Assembly (NCBI GenBank): GCA_011391695.1 | Contig: JAABQB010000024.1 | Coordinates: forward strand, 1 to 43,383 | Direction of reading: 5' to 3' | DNA from: Desulfobacteraceae bacterium | Lineage (GTDB): Bacteria; Desulfobacterota; Desulfobacteria; Desulfobacterales; RPRI01 | Length of the DNA: 43,383 nucleotides | Shown: positions 7,933-18,700 of the stretch, one piece after another | How positions within the stretch are numbered: the first letter of the stretch is position 1 | How the letters are laid out: every line of letters begins with the position of its first letter | Notes under the pieces: model-generated | Seen by the model: only the letters and a program-made list of their open reading frames with translations | The model's database searches: none | What the model was told of the DNA's origin: nothing | Program-made: the position numbers and the translations under genes

Positions 7933-8334
7933 ATGGCAAGGTTACTAAAGAAAAAGAGTGCAAGCAACAAAAAAAAGTCAAAGCAAGATGATGATGATAT
8001 ACCTGTAATTCCTCAGGAATCAAAGATTGGATCATTAAAAGCCATTCTGAAACCTGACTCTTCAACCGAGGTAAAAAAAACACAGGCACCACAGCAGAAG
8101 AAACCTTTGACCGGCATCAAATCTGTTACAGAAAAGGAATCAAACAATTACTATCAGAGAGCTCTGCAATTTCTTAGAGAAGTTAAGATTGAGCTTAAGA
8201 AAGTTACCTGGCCTTCACGTAAACAGACGGTTGGCTCAACGGTTGTAGTTATTATTTTGGTAATGATAATTTCACTTTTTCTTGGTGTAGTTGACATAGG
8301 GCTTTCAAGCCTTGTCCGTGTGGTTCTTCAATAA
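7933..8334 (+). CDS. secE: Preprotein translocase subunit SecE (N-terminally extended)
   Basis: 133 residues. The C-terminal core at 76-133 is the conserved SecE: an amphipathic helix ending in KKVTWPSRKQT and one membrane span (about 100-122). SecE clamps SecY in the inner-membrane protein-conducting channel. The first 75 residues are Lys/Ser/Gln-rich and low complexity, without recognisable helices, making the protein about twice the size of minimal single-span SecE proteins. The start is supported by AGGAG at 7924-7928. It lies immediately upstream of nusG as in most bacteria. Confidence 0.93.
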   Translation: MARLLKKKSASNKKKSKQDDDDIPVIPQESKIGSLKAILKPDSSTEVKKTQAPQQKKPLTGIKSVTEKESNNYYQRALQFLREVKIELKKVTWPSRKQTVGSTVVVIILVMIISLFLGVVDIGLSSLVRVVLQ

Positions 8335-8352
8335 TAACGAGGAGAATAGAGA

Positions 8353-8883
8353 GTGGCTCTTAAGTGGTATATAGTCCACGTGTATTCCGGGTTTGAAAAT
8401 AAAGTCAAAATGGCTCTGGATGAAAGAATAGCTGCCGGCAATCATCCTGAAAAGTTTGGTGACGTGCTGGTTCCAACAGAGCAGATAGTCGAGCTTGTGA
8501 AGGGGAAAAGAAAGACTTCAACCCGGAAATTTTATCCCGGGTACATATTGGTCAAAATGGAACTTGATGATGAAACATGGCATATTGTTAACGATACTGC
8601 CAAGGTCAGCGGTTTCCTGGGAGGAAGAGAGAAGCCGACTCCCATTTCAGATGAAGAGGCCGAACAGATTTTAAGCCGTATGGAGGCTGGAAAGCTTAAG
8701 CCCAAGCCAAAGTATTATTTTGAAACCGGAGATGAAATAAGGGTAATAGACGGACCTTTTACAAATTTTAACGGTGTGGTTGAGGAGGTCAATCCTGAAA
8801 AGGGGAAAATCAGGGTTCTTGTCAGCATATTCGGTCGTTCAACACCGGTGGAACTTGAATTCGTGCAGGTAACAAAGATATAG
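8353..8883 (+). CDS. nusG: Transcription termination/antitermination protein NusG
   Basis: 176 residues. The NGN domain occupies about 1-115 (WYIVHVYSGFENKV, FYPGYILVKMELDDETWHIV, VSGFLGG) and the KOW domain about 122-176 (DEIRVIDGPFTNFNGVVEEV). NusG binds the clamp helices of RNA polymerase beta', suppresses pausing and couples to Rho or to S10 of the leading ribosome. The start codon is GTG, preceded by GAGGAG at 8339-8344. It lies 18 nt after secE. Confidence 0.97.
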   Translation: MALKWYIVHVYSGFENKVKMALDERIAAGNHPEKFGDVLVPTEQIVELVKGKRKTSTRKFYPGYILVKMELDDETWHIVNDTAKVSGFLGGREKPTPISDEEAEQILSRMEAGKLKPKPKYYFETGDEIRVIDGPFTNFNGVVEEVNPEKGKIRVLVSIFGRSTPVELEFVQVTKI

Positions 8884-8904
8884 TATCAGGAGCGAAGAAA
8901 GAAA

Positions 8905-9327
8905 ATGGCAAAAAAGGTTATGGCAATGATCAAATTGCAGGTTGTGGCTGGAAAAGCAAATCCATCTCCGCCTATCGGTCCGGCGCTCGGACAGCAAGGT
9001 GTAAATATAATGGAGTTTTGCAAGGCTTTTAACGCCAGGACTGCAAATGACGAAGGAATGGTTATACCTGTTGTTATTACTGTCTATCAGGACAGATCTT
9101 TTACTTTCATAACAAAGACACCGCCTGCGTCCATATTATTGAAGAAAGCGGCAAAGATAGCTAAGGGATCCAGCGACCCGAAGAGAGAAAAAGTGGCTAA
9201 AGTAACCCGGGAGCAGGTGGAAGAGATTGCAAAGCAGAAAATGGTTGATCTGAATGCCAATGATCTGGCGGCTGCCTACAATATTATTGCAGGAACAGCC
9301 AGAAGCATGGGGATCGAGATCGATTAA
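8905..9327 (+). CDS. rplK: 50S ribosomal protein L11
   Basis: 140 residues. The N-terminal proline-rich segment [20 protein letters not shown] and the C-terminal 23S-rRNA-binding domain ([31 protein letters not shown]) are complete. L11 forms the GTPase-associated centre with 23S rRNA and is needed for RelA activation and for thiostrepton action. Part of the secE-nusG-rplK-rplA run, 21 nt after nusG. Confidence 0.98.
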   Translation: MAKKVMAMIKLQVVAGKANPSPPIGPALGQQGVNIMEFCKAFNARTANDEGMVIPVVITVYQDRSFTFITKTPPASILLKKAAKIAKGSSDPKREKVAKVTREQVEEIAKQKMVDLNANDLAAAYNIIAGTARSMGIEID

Positions 9328-9354
9328 AGAAAAAAAAGGAGTATATAGAAAAAA

Positions 9355-10059
9355 ATGCCGAAGCGGGGTAAGAAATATATAGAAGCTAAAACGAAGGTTA
9401 TTGCCGAGGCAAAAAATGATCTTGCCACTGCTGTAAAAGCAGTGGTTGATTCATCATATGCCAAATTTGATGAAACAGTTGATGTCGCTGTCCGTCTTGG
9501 TGTTGACCCAAGGCATGCAGATCAGATGGTTAGAGGGACTGTCGTTTTGCCGAATGGAATAGGCAAAGAGGTAAAGGTCCTCGTGTTTGCCAAAGGAGAG
9601 AAGGAAAAAGAGGCACTCGAAGCCGGTGCAGATTTTATTGGAAATGAAGAAATCGTTGCAAAGATCCAGGGAGGATGGTTCGGTTTCGATAAAGCTATTG
9701 CCACACCGGATATGATGGGGGTTGTTGGGAAAATAGGAAAACTTTTGGGGCCCAGAGGCCTTATGCCTAACGCCAAAACAGGCACCGTCACATTTGATGT
9801 TTCAAGAGCCGTAAAAGAGCTGAAGGCCGGAAAAATAGAATTCAGGGTTGAAAAAGCCGGAATAGTGCATGCTCCCATGGGAAAGGTATCATTTGGCGTA
9901 GAAAAGCTTGTTCAAAATCTCTCAGCTTTCTTGGATATGATTCTTCGACTTAAGCCATCTTCCAGCAAGGGACTTTATTTAAAAGGCCTGGCTGTTTCAT
10001 CTTCGATGGGTCCTGGAATCAAAATTGATGTATCTGCAATAAAGGATCTGGCAAAATAA
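9355..10059 (+). CDS. rplA: 50S ribosomal protein L1
   Basis: 234 residues, the family length. Signatures include [24 protein letters not shown] near the N-terminus and the domain II/return segment [19 protein letters not shown]1 forms the mobile stalk at the E site and in many bacteria represses its own rplKA mRNA. ATG start with AAGGAG upstream. It is followed by a 298-nt leader before rplJ. Confidence 0.98.
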   Translation: MPKRGKKYIEAKTKVIAEAKNDLATAVKAVVDSSYAKFDETVDVAVRLGVDPRHADQMVRGTVVLPNGIGKEVKVLVFAKGEKEKEALEAGADFIGNEEIVAKIQGGWFGFDKAIATPDMMGVVGKIGKLLGPRGLMPNAKTGTVTFDVSRAVKELKAGKIEFRVEKAGIVHAPMGKVSFGVEKLVQNLSAFLDMILRLKPSSSKGLYLKGLAVSSSMGPGIKIDVSAIKDLAK

Positions 10060-10167
10060 TCTTTTGTTAAGAAATTGCTGTTTCCGCGATACTCCGGTTG
10101 TCTATTTGCCTTTGGGGCGAATTCTTCCGGGCGGATAATGATGAATCTTTAAATGTTGAAATAATAT

Positions 10168-10240
10168 AATCCTGTCAAAGACCGTAGGTGTGTATTTTTT
10201 TGCTTAAGCGGCTGTGCCGGCCTACAGAGACAGATTGCGG
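10168..10240 (+). ncRNA. Ribosomal protein L10 leader (autoregulatory RNA)
   Basis: CTGTC at 10172-10176 pairs with GACAG at 10229-10233. Inside it, GTAGG at 10184-10188 pairs with CCTAC at 10221-10225, separated from the first helix by AAAGACC on the left and AGA on the right. This kink-turn-like arrangement with a CTTAA element in the distal part matches the widespread L10 leader bound by L10(L12)4, which represses rplJL translation when free L10 accumulates. Assignment is by pattern and by position about 120 nt upstream of rplJ. Confidence 0.72.
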
Positions 10241-10294
10241 TTGTTGATTGGTTAAATTATGAGAAGCGATAATGCTCAATCTTTTCAGTCGATG

Positions 10295-10326
10295 ACCGGC
10301 AGTCATAAGAAAGCCTCCGGTTTTTT
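10295..10326 (+). terminator. Possible attenuator hairpin before rplJ
   Basis: ACCGG at 10295-10299 can pair with CCGGT at 10317-10321, directly followed by a T-run (10321-10326). The stem is short (5 bp, 17-nt loop), so it would terminate only partially at best. It lies between the L10 leader and the rplJ ribosome-binding site AAGGAGGTG. Confidence 0.35.
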
Positions 10327-10357
10327 GCAGATTAAGAAAGGAGGTGTTATATAAATA

Positions 10358-10879
10358 ATGAAACTCGAAGAAAAAAAACAGATCGCGCAGGATTTGCATG
10401 AAAAGTTTTCAAGATCAAAGGTTGTAATCGTTACTGAATACAAAGGCCTTGATGTTGCAGCCATCAGCGATTTGCGTAAAAAATTGAGAGAATCCGGAAT
10501 CGAATACCGCGTTGCAAAAAATACTCTTCTTGAGAGAGCATCAGAAGGCACTGAAGCGGCTTTGATCAAGGATAGCTTTAAGGGTCCCAGCGCAATTGCA
10601 TTAAGTTACAATGATCCTGTTGCTCCCGCAAAAGTACTAATCAAATATTCAGAAAGCAATAAAAAACTGGTGATTAAAGCGGGCGTTTTAAACGGGAAAG
10701 TTCTTGATTTTAATGCAATTAAGGCTCTGTCAACCATGCCGCCACGAGAGATCGTTTTGGCTCAACTGCTTTCAGCAATGAATGGCGTTCCGACAGCTTT
10801 TGTCAGAGTACTGAACGAAATACCCAAGAACTTTTTATATGTTTTACAAGCAATAAAAAATCAGAAGGAAGCAGCTTGA
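10358..10879 (+). CDS. rplJ: 50S ribosomal protein L10
   Basis: 173 residues. The N-terminal rRNA-binding domain (KVVIVTEYKGLDVAAISDLRK, EYRVAKNTLLERA, FKGPSAIAL) and the C-terminal helix that carries L12 dimers are intact. L10 is the base of the L7/L12 stalk. A strong AAGGAGGTG ribosome-binding site precedes the ATG. It is translated just upstream of rplL and likely controlled by the L10 leader. Confidence 0.98.
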   Translation: MKLEEKKQIAQDLHEKFSRSKVVIVTEYKGLDVAAISDLRKKLRESGIEYRVAKNTLLERASEGTEAALIKDSFKGPSAIALSYNDPVAPAKVLIKYSESNKKLVIKAGVLNGKVLDFNAIKALSTMPPREIVLAQLLSAMNGVPTAFVRVLNEIPKNFLYVLQAIKNQKEAA

Positions 10880-10954
10880 TTTTTTATAACAAAATACCTT
10901 GAATTGAAATTATTGAAGTAATGCATTTTGAATAAATTTGGAGGAATAGTGCAA

Positions 10955-11338
10955 ATGTCTAATATTACAAAGGAAGATGTTGTTGAATTTATAGCAAACA
11001 TGTCAGTTCTGGATTTGTCTGAACTTGTCAAGGAGATGGAAATTAAATTTGGCGTATCGGCAGCAGCACCTGTTGCCATGGTTGCAGCAGCCGGACCGGC
11101 AGCCGCAGCTCCCCAGGCTGAAGAACAGACCGAGTTTACTGTCATGCTGATTGCGCACGGTGACAAGAAGATACAGATCATCAAGGAAGTGAGGGCTATT
11201 ACAGGTCTTGGACTCAAGGAAGCAAAATCGCTCGTTGATGAAGTTCCAAAGCCGGTAAAAGAGGGTATATCAAAAGAAGAAGCGGAAAAAATTAAAAAAC
11301 AGCTTGAAGAGGCCGGAGCTCAGGTCGAAGTTAAGTAG
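10955..11338 (+). CDS. rplL: 50S ribosomal protein L7/L12
   Basis: 127 residues. The N-terminal dimerisation domain ([24 protein letters not shown]), the Ala-rich hinge at about 38-55 and the C-terminal factor-binding domain ([32 protein letters not shown]) are all present. It recruits EF-Tu and other GTPases to the ribosome. The ATG at 10955 is preferred over an upstream in-frame TTG at 10928 because GGAGG at 10940-10944 sits at the right distance and family members start here. Confidence 0.97.
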   Translation: MSNITKEDVVEFIANMSVLDLSELVKEMEIKFGVSAAAPVAMVAAAGPAAAAPQAEEQTEFTVMLIAHGDKKIQIIKEVRAITGLGLKEAKSLVDEVPKPVKEGISKEEAEKIKKQLEEAGAQVEVK

Positions 11339-11406
11339 TCTGAATTTTCATATTAAAAAAAACACAATAAAATTATTTCAAGAAAGAATAAGAATGTTAA
11401 TGCTGT

Positions 11407-11443
11407 GAAGACGGGATCTTCATTGGAGGATAGTTCTGTCTTC
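11407..11443 (+). promoter_or_regulatory. rplL-rpoB intercistronic hairpin (processing/attenuation site)
   Basis: GAAGAC at 11407-11412 pairs with GTCTTC at 11438-11443; inside, ATCTTC pairs with GAGGAT, with an internal loop between the two helices. The shape and place match the RNase III site/attenuator between rplL and rpoB known from E. coli, but function here is inferred. A second small hairpin (CCCGCT/AGCGGG at 11586-11603) lies just before rpoB. The rest of 11339-11633 is AT-rich with no gene. Confidence 0.5.
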
Positions 11444-11633
11444 ATTGCATTGGCATTTCATAAGGCAATGAAAATACTTTGTATTTAGCCTAAAAGGCTA
11501 ATCTGGAGGTTTTCATAATTTCTTGAATATTGAACCTAAACAGCGAGCGCATCAAAGAACAGACTATTCATTACGTTCGAAAATTCCCCGCTGCTTGAAG
11601 CGGGAAGATTCAACCCTATAAAATGGAGACGCC

Positions 11634-14600
11634 ATGTCGGATAGGATTTTGGCAATAAAACGTTTAAGAAAAAACTTTGGCAAGATACAGAGAATTGTTG
11701 AGATACCCGATCTTATAGGAATGCAGCGGGAATCGTACAGACGTTTTTTGCAGATGGATGTTCCTCCTGAAAAACGTGAGGATATCGGGCTTCAGGCTGT
11801 ATTCAAATCAGTATTTCCAATAAAAGATTTTACAGGGAGTGCTTCGCTCGAATTCGTATCATATAAATTTGCAGAGATAAAGCACAGCGTTGCGGAATGC
11901 ATACACCGGGGCATGACTTATGAAATACCTGTCCGTATAACAGTCAGGCTTGTTGTATATGATGTCGACAAGGAGACCGATGTTTCCGCTATCCGCGATA
12001 TAAAAGAACAGGAGATCTATTTCGGAGCTATTCCCCTGATGACCGATAAGGGTACTTTTATAGTTAATGGTACTGAAAGGGTTGTTGTAAGTCAGCTTCA
12101 CAGATCATCGGGTGTGTTTTTCGATCACGATAAAGGCAAAACTCATTCAAGCGGGAAGATTATCTACAGTTCCAGAATTATACCTGTTCGCGGATCATGG
12201 ATCGACCTTGAAATTGATCCCAAGGATATTGTTTATATCAGGATAGACAGGCGTCGCAAGTTTCCTGTAACCATATTCTTCAAGGCATTTGGATATACGT
12301 CCGGAGATCTGCTTTCATATTTTTACAAGACCGAAAAGATAATTTTACGCGGAAGAAGCATTTACAAGGAATTGAGGGAGGATTTATACAAGGGTCAGAA
12401 ATTCACAAGGGATATCAAAGATCCTGATACCGGTGAAATAATAGCTAAAAAAGGACGCCCGTACACTCAAAAGCTCATAAAGAAGCTCATTTCATCCAAC
12501 CTGGGGACGATACCCATAAACATTGAAGATATCGAGGGAAGAGCCTTTGCATACGCAATCCCCGATCCCAAAACCGGTGCCCCGCTTGTTAAGGTGAGCG
12601 ACGAAGTTGATAATGAATCTATTTCAAAACTGAAAGAAGCAGGAATTAATGAATTCGATCTGCTCTTTGTTGACGGAACCTCAAACAGCGATTCAATCAG
12701 GAAGACCCTTGCTGTAGATAAAGTCGGTTCAAAAGAAGAGGCTCTTGTTGAAATATACAGAAGACTCAGGCCCGGAAACCCAGCGACACCCGAAGTTGCC
12801 CAGGATTTTATTGATAACCTTTTTTTCAAGACTGCATATTACGATCTTTCCACTGTGGGGAGGGTTAAAATAAATCAGCGATTAGGCATCAACTCTTCTG
12901 CGGATTTAAAAATATTAAGAAGAGAAGACATTCTTCTTACCGCAAAAACACTTATTGAACTCAGGGATACCCAGGGCGTCGTTGATGACATTGATCATCT
13001 GGGGAACCGCAGGATAAGGGCGGTTGGGGAACTTCTCGAGAATCAGTACCGCATAGGGCTTGTTCGCATGGAAAGAGCTATAAAGGAAAGAATGAGCCTC
13101 CAGGAAGTTGACGCTCTGATGCCCAATGATCTTATCAATCCTAAGCCGGTTTCTGCAGTTGTTAAAGAATTCTTTGGAACAAGCCAGCTCAGCCAGTTTA
13201 TGGACCAGACAAACCCGCTTTCGGAAACAACCCATAAACGAAGGCTGAGTGCTCTCGGACCCGGCGGGCTCACAAGGGAACGCGCTGGCTTTGAAGTCAG
13301 AGACGTTCATCCTTCTCATTACGGGCGCATATGTCCCATAGAGACCCCTGAAGGTCCTAACATCGGCCTCATTGTTTCGCTAAGCACATATGCAAGGGTT
13401 AATGATTACGGTTTTATTGAAACACCATACAGAATTGTAAGGAACGGAACTGTTACAAATGAAGTCAAATTTCTTGATGCCTTTGATGAAAAGGAACTTC
13501 CTATTGCACAGGCTAACGCGCCGGTCGGTGAAAGCGGGCAATATCTGAACCCGCTTGTGACATCGCGTGTGGCCGGGGAATTCATGATGGTAAAGAAAAA
13601 GGAAATTGAGCTGATGGATGTATCTCCCAACCAGCTTGTAAGCGTTTCGGCATCGCTGATTCCTTTTCTTGAAAATGATGATGCGAACAGGGCATTGATG
13701 GGTTCCAACATGCAGCGTCAGGCGGTCCCCCTTATGGTTAATGAAGCACCTCTCGTGGGTACAGGCATAGAAGATGTTGTTGCCAAGGATTCCGGGGTAA
13801 CGATAGTGGCCAAGAGGGATGGAGTTGTGGAATCGGTGGATGCTTCGCGCATAATATTATCACATGATCCTTCTGACAAGGGTTTTGAAAAGCATGTTAC
13901 AATTTACAACCTATCTAAGTATATGCGCTCCAACCAGAACACATGCTTCAACCATCGCCCTATAGTATTGAAAGGGCAGTACGTTAAAGCAGGAGAGATA
14001 ATTGCCGACGGGCCGGCTACAAACAGAGGAGAGCTTTCTCTCGGCAAGAATGTAACAGTTGCATTCATGCCCTGGGGAGGGTTCAACTTTGAGGATTCAA
14101 TCCTTGTCAGCGAAAGACTCGTTCGCGATGGTGAATATACATCGGTACATATTGAGGAATTTGAGGTTGTTGCAAGAGATACCAAGCTCGGAAAAGAAGA
14201 TATTACCCGGGACATACCGAATGTCGGTGATGAAGCATTGAAAGATCTTGATGAAAGCGGCATCGTCAGACTCGGAGCTGAGGTGGGGCCGGGAGATATT
14301 CTGGTGGGGAAAATAACCCCAAAAGGCGAGACGCAGCTTTCTCCTGAAGAAAAGCTTCTTCGAGCCATATTCGGGGAAAAAGCCGGAGATGTTAAAGACA
14401 CATCCTTAAGAGTTCCTCCGGGAGTCGATGGCATTGTTATTGATGCCAAGGTCTTTTCAAGACGAGGGATCGATAAGGATGATCGCACCTTCTGGATTGA
14501 AGAGATGGAAGTAAAGGTTCTTGAAAGGGACCGGGATGATGAACTTGCGGTGATAGAAGAATTAATCCGTGCTCAGATACAGCAGCTTTTAAAAGGCCAG

Positions 14601-15734
14601 GTATGCAACACACCTGTTAAAAAAGGAAAAAAGGTTTATATCGCAAAGGGAGACACAATAGACTCCAAAATACTTGCGGATGTTCCTGTGGCTCAGCTTG
14701 AAGGAGTGGTTCTGAAGGATCCCAAGATAACAGAGCAACTTCATGATCTTCTTGAACAATTCAGAAATCAGAGCAAGGTATGCAGGCAGAATTTTGAGAA
14801 ACATATAAGCAGGTTTGAAAAGGGCGATGATCTTCCTCCGGGCGTCATAAAGATGGTCAAGGTATACGTTGCCATGAAACGAAAGCTCTCTGTGGGAGAT
14901 AAAATGGCAGGCCGTCATGGTAACAAGGGCGTTGTATCAAGAATTCTTCCACAGGAGGATATGCCTTATTTTGAAGATGGAACTACTGTGGACATGGTTT
15001 TGAACCCGCTTGGCGTGCCTTCCCGAATGAATGTCGGACAGATTCTTGAAATACATCTCGGACGCGCCGCGAAAGGGCTTGGTGATCAGCTGAACAAGCT
15101 GGTTGAAGAGAACAATATGAAGGCTCTTCGCGATAAGTTAAAAAAGATATTTGCCGACTCTTCGGTTAACAGAATGATCGGAAAGATGAACGACAAAGAT
15201 ATTTGTGCGTTTGCAGGCAATTACAAAGACGGTGTTCACATGGCTACACCGGTTTTTGACGGGGCGAAGGAAGTAGAAATTAAAGCCCTGCTTGAAGAGG
15301 CAGGATTATCTTCTTCGGGTCAGGCAATCTTGTTTGACGGGAGAACCGGCGATCAATTCAGGGGGAAGATTACCGTTGGAACCATGTATATGCTTAAACT
15401 TCATCATCTCGTTGATGATAAGATCCACGCCCGTTCTATAGGTCCTTATTCACTTGTTACACAGCAACCGCTCGGAGGAAAAGCCCAGTTCGGAGGCCAG
15501 CGCCTCGGAGAGATGGAGGTATGGGCTATGGAAGCCTACGGAGCTGCGAATGCATTGCAGGAATTCCTGACTGTCAAATCGGATGATATGGCAGGAAGGA
15601 CCAGAATGTATGAAAAGATAGTGAAAGGTCAAAACATGCTTGAGCCCGGCATTCCGGAGTCCTTCAAGGTCATGACAAAGGAGCTTCAAAGCCTGGGTTT
15701 AGACATATCCCTTATAGAAGGAAAAAAGGAGTAG
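11634..15734 (+). CDS. rpoB: DNA-directed RNA polymerase subunit beta
   Basis: 1366 residues, normal for this lineage. It forms one pincer of RNA polymerase and half of the active-site cleft. The rifampicin region [21 protein letters not shown] is fully conserved, keeping the Asp, His and Ser equivalent to E. coli D516, H526 and S531, so a rifampicin-sensitive type is expected. [17 protein letters not shown], the catalytic-lobe [13 protein letters not shown] and the C-terminal clamp segment ([18 protein letters not shown]) are present. ATG start with TGGAG upstream. The stop lies three bases before rpoC. Confidence 0.99.
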   Translation: MSDRILAIKRLRKNFGKIQRIVEIPDLIGMQRESYRRFLQMDVPPEKREDIGLQAVFKSVFPIKDFTGSASLEFVSYKFAEIKHSVAECIHRGMTYEIPVRITVRLVVYDVDKETDVSAIRDIKEQEIYFGAIPLMTDKGTFIVNGTERVVVSQLHRSSGVFFDHDKGKTHSSGKIIYSSRIIPVRGSWIDLEIDPKDIVYIRIDRRRKFPVTIFFKAFGYTSGDLLSYFYKTEKIILRGRSIYKELREDLYKGQKFTRDIKDPDTGEIIAKKGRPYTQKLIKKLISSNLGTIPINIEDIEGRAFAYAIPDPKTGAPLVKVSDEVDNESISKLKEAGINEFDLLFVDGTSNSDSIRKTLAVDKVGSKEEALVEIYRRLRPGNPATPEVAQDFIDNLFFKTAYYDLSTVGRVKINQRLGINSSADLKILRREDILLTAKTLIELRDTQGVVDDIDHLGNRRIRAVGELLENQYRIGLVRMERAIKERMSLQEVDALMPNDLINPKPVSAVVKEFFGTSQLSQFMDQTNPLSETTHKRRLSALGPGGLTRERAGFEVRDVHPSHYGRICPIETPEGPNIGLIVSLSTYARVNDYGFIETPYRIVRNGTVTNEVKFLDAFDEKELPIAQANAPVGESGQYLNPLVTSRVAGEFMMVKKKEIELMDVSPNQLVSVSASLIPFLENDDANRALMGSNMQRQAVPLMVNEAPLVGTGIEDVVAKDSGVTIVAKRDGVVESVDASRIILSHDPSDKGFEKHVTIYNLSKYMRSNQNTCFNHRPIVLKGQYVKAGEIIADGPATNRGELSLGKNVTVAFMPWGGFNFEDSILVSERLVRDGEYTSVHIEEFEVVARDTKLGKEDITRDIPNVGDEALKDLDESGIVRLGAEVGPGDILVGKITPKGETQLSPEEKLLRAIFGEKAGDVKDTSLRVPPGVDGIVIDAKVFSRRGIDKDDRTFWIEEMEVKVLERDRDDELAVIEELIRAQIQQLLKGQVCNTPVKKGKKVYIAKGDTIDSKILADVPVAQLEGVVLKDPKITEQLHDLLEQFRNQSKVCRQNFEKHISRFEKGDDLPPGVIKMVKVYVAMKRKLSVGDKMAGRHGNKGVVSRILPQEDMPYFEDGTTVDMVLNPLGVPSRMNVGQILEIHLGRAAKGLGDQLNKLVEENNMKALRDKLKKIFADSSVNRMIGKMNDKDICAFAGNYKDGVHMATPVFDGAKEVEIKALLEEAGLSSSGQAILFDGRTGDQFRGKITVGTMYMLKLHHLVDDKIHARSIGPYSLVTQQPLGGKAQFGGQRLGEMEVWAMEAYGAANALQEFLTVKSDDMAGRTRMYEKIVKGQNMLEPGIPESFKVMTKELQSLGLDISLIEGKKE

Positions 15735-15737
15735 AAT

Positions 15738-18700
15738 TTGGAAACTCTATACGATTTTTTCGCCAAACCCATTAATCCGAAAGAATATTCAGGTGTTCGG
15801 ATTTCACTTGCTTCGCCTGAACAGATCCGACAGTGGTCTTTCGGCGAAATAAAAAAGCCGGAAACAATCAACTACAGGACTTTTAAGCCGGAGCGTGACG
15901 GACTTTTCTGCGCCAAAATATTCGGCCCGACCAAAGACTATGAATGCAACTGCGGCAAGTACAAGCGCATGAAACACAGGGGTGTTGTCTGTGAAAAATG
16001 TGGAGTCGAGGTCATACAGTCCAAAGTTCGCAGGGAGCGAATGGGGCATATAGAACTTGCCACCCCGGTAGCTCACATATGGTTTTTAAAGAGTTTGCCA
16101 AGCAAGATAGGAAACCTTCTGGATCTGACGTTAAAGAGCATGGAAAAGGTTCTTTACTTTGACAGCTACATCGTTCTGGATCCGAAAGAGACCGGTCTTG
16201 TGCGGTGTCAGCTCCTGTCGGATGACAAATATCGCGAAGCGCTTGAAACTTACGGACCGACATTTCAGGCAGGGATAGGAGCTGAAGCAGTAAAAATTCT
16301 GCTGGAAAGCATCGATCTCAATGCACTGTATAATGAACTCAGAGCCGATATAAAAGCCACAAGCTCGGTAGCGAAAAGGCAGAAGCTTTCCAAGCGGCTT
16401 AAGATAGTCGATGCATTCAGGCGTTCAGGCGTGGATCCTGCCTGGATGATAATGGACGCCATTCCTGTGCTTCCGCCTGATTTGCGGCCACTGGTTCCTC
16501 TGGAAGGAGGCAGATTCGCAACCTCTGACCTTAACGACCTTTACCGCAGGGTGATTAACCGGAACAACCGGTTAAAAAGACTGATAGATTTAAGAGCTCC
16601 GGACATCATTGTACGCAACGAAAAGAGAATGCTTCAGGAGGCAGTTGATGTCCTGTTTGACAACGGGAGGCATGGCAGGGTAATCACAGGAACCAATAAG
16701 CGTCCGCTAAAGTCATTGAGCGATACCCTGAAAGGAAAACAGGGTCGTTTTCGTCAGAATCTTCTTGGTAAACGTGTCGATTATTCCGGACGAACTGTTA
16801 TTACTATTGGTCCCAATCTGAGGCTGCATCAATGCGGCCTTCCCAAAAAGATGGCTCTCGAACTTTTTAAGCCTTTTGTTTATTACCGTTTGGAGAAGAA
16901 GGGCCTTGTTTCGACTGTAAAAAGCGCAAAAAAATTGGTTGAACGCGAAACGCCGGAGGTTTGGGATACTCTTGATGAGGTAGTAAAAGAATATCCTGTG
17001 ATGCTTAACCGGGCGCCAACACTTCACAGACTGGGTATTCAGGCATTTGAGCCTATTCTGATTGAAGGAAAAGCAATCCAGCTTCATCCTCTTGTATGTA
17101 CCGCCTTTAATGCTGACTTTGACGGCGACCAGATGGCTGTCCACATCCCGCTTTCCGTTGAGTCGCAGATAGAAGCGCGCGTATTGATGCTGTCAAGCAA
17201 CAATATTCTTTCGCCGGCGAATGGGAGCCCCATTATCGTTCCAACCCAGGATATTGTTCTTGGAATCTATTATATGACCAGGGCGATATCGGGTTCAAAA
17301 GGGGATGGAAAGATCTTTGCCAATCTTGAAGAGGTGCGTTCTGCTTATGATTTCGGAGCCGTTGATCTTCATGCCAAAATAGTTGTCCGGATGGACGGCA
17401 AAATGATTAATACGACGGTAGGCCGTATTCTCCTCTGGGAGATTATTCCCAAGGGAAATATTATTGTGATGAGCCATCTAATGGTTTCTTCCGAAGAGGA
17501 CGCACAATCGGCTCTGATCGAGATTAATAATGGGACACCGTTTCCTGAAATTGTGAATAAGTTTTCTGATAGTGCAGATAAGGCAAATGACGGGAATATC
17601 GGCCTCCTGAGAAAAGAGGAATTCAAGCGGATATTCAATGTGAATGATGCTGACGCAGACTCGGTTTTCTCTCTTGAAGAAGGTTCTGTCAGCGGAATAA
17701 TTTTATCGGAAGAAAAATACAATATATTCATGGTCAATGAAAAGAGACCCGAGATTCCCCTTGATGCCGTTAACAGGGTTCAGGATAAAAAGTCTTTAAG
17801 GGACCTTGTCGATTATGCATACAGAAATCTTGGTCCCAAAGCCACGGTTGTTCTCGCCGACAGGCTCAAGGATATCGGTTACAAATATTCAACGGAAGGC
17901 GGTCTTTCAATTTCAATTGATGACATGATCATTCCGGCAGAAAAAGAAGATATAATAAGAAAAGCCGAAAAAAAAGTTTTGGAGATCGGAAGACAGTACA
18001 CCGAGGGACTTATAACGCAGGGTGAGAAATACAATAAGGTTGTTGATATATGGGCCAAGGCTACAGATGATGTAGCCAATGAAATGATGGAGTCAATGAA
18101 GGTTGAGTCCGTAAAGGACAGTGACGGGAATCCTGTGCTGGATAAGAAAGGCAAGCCTGTTTACGAGGAGAGTTTTAACCCTATATATATGATGGCGGAT
18201 TCAGGCGCCAGAGGAAGCAAAGATCAGATGCGCCAGCTGGCGGGTATGCGCGGTCTTATGGCAAAGCCATCAGGAGAAATTATTGAAACCCCCATCAGCG
18301 CAAATTTCAGGGAAGGGCTTTCAGTTTTGCAGTATTTTATTTCGACTCACGGAGCAAGAAAAGGCCTTGCCGATACCGCTCTTAAAACCGCAAATTCAGG
18401 ATATCTTACAAGAAGGCTGGCCGATGTTGCCCAGGACTGCATTGTTATGGAAGAAGACTGCGGTACAATTATGGGTGTTGTTGTAGAGCCGCTTGTTGAG
18501 GGAGGAGAGGTTATTCAGCGGCTTGGAGAAAGAGTCCTCGGCCGCGTTGCAATAGATGATATCCTCGATCCTTTTACTGATGATGTTCTTGTCAGAAAAG
18601 GTGAAGGACTCGACGAAAAGGCGGTAAAGAAGATTGAAGATGCCGGAATAACTAGCATTAAAATAAGGTCGGTTCTCACATGTAAGGCTTCTTTCGGCGT

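Noticed and set aside
10165-10170. A perfect TATAAT just before the L10 leader, as a promoter for rplJL
   Set aside because: No acceptable -35 element lies 16-18 bp upstream, and the resulting start near 10177 would remove the first strand of the L10 leader helix. The match is probably chance in AT-rich DNA.
17457-17753. The rpoC insertion as an intein, intron or mobile-element scar
   Set aside because: It lacks intein splice-junction residues (Cys/Ser start, His-Asn end with following Cys/Ser/Thr) and homing-endonuclease motifs, stays in frame and has base composition like the rest of rpoC; it instead carries parvulin motifs.
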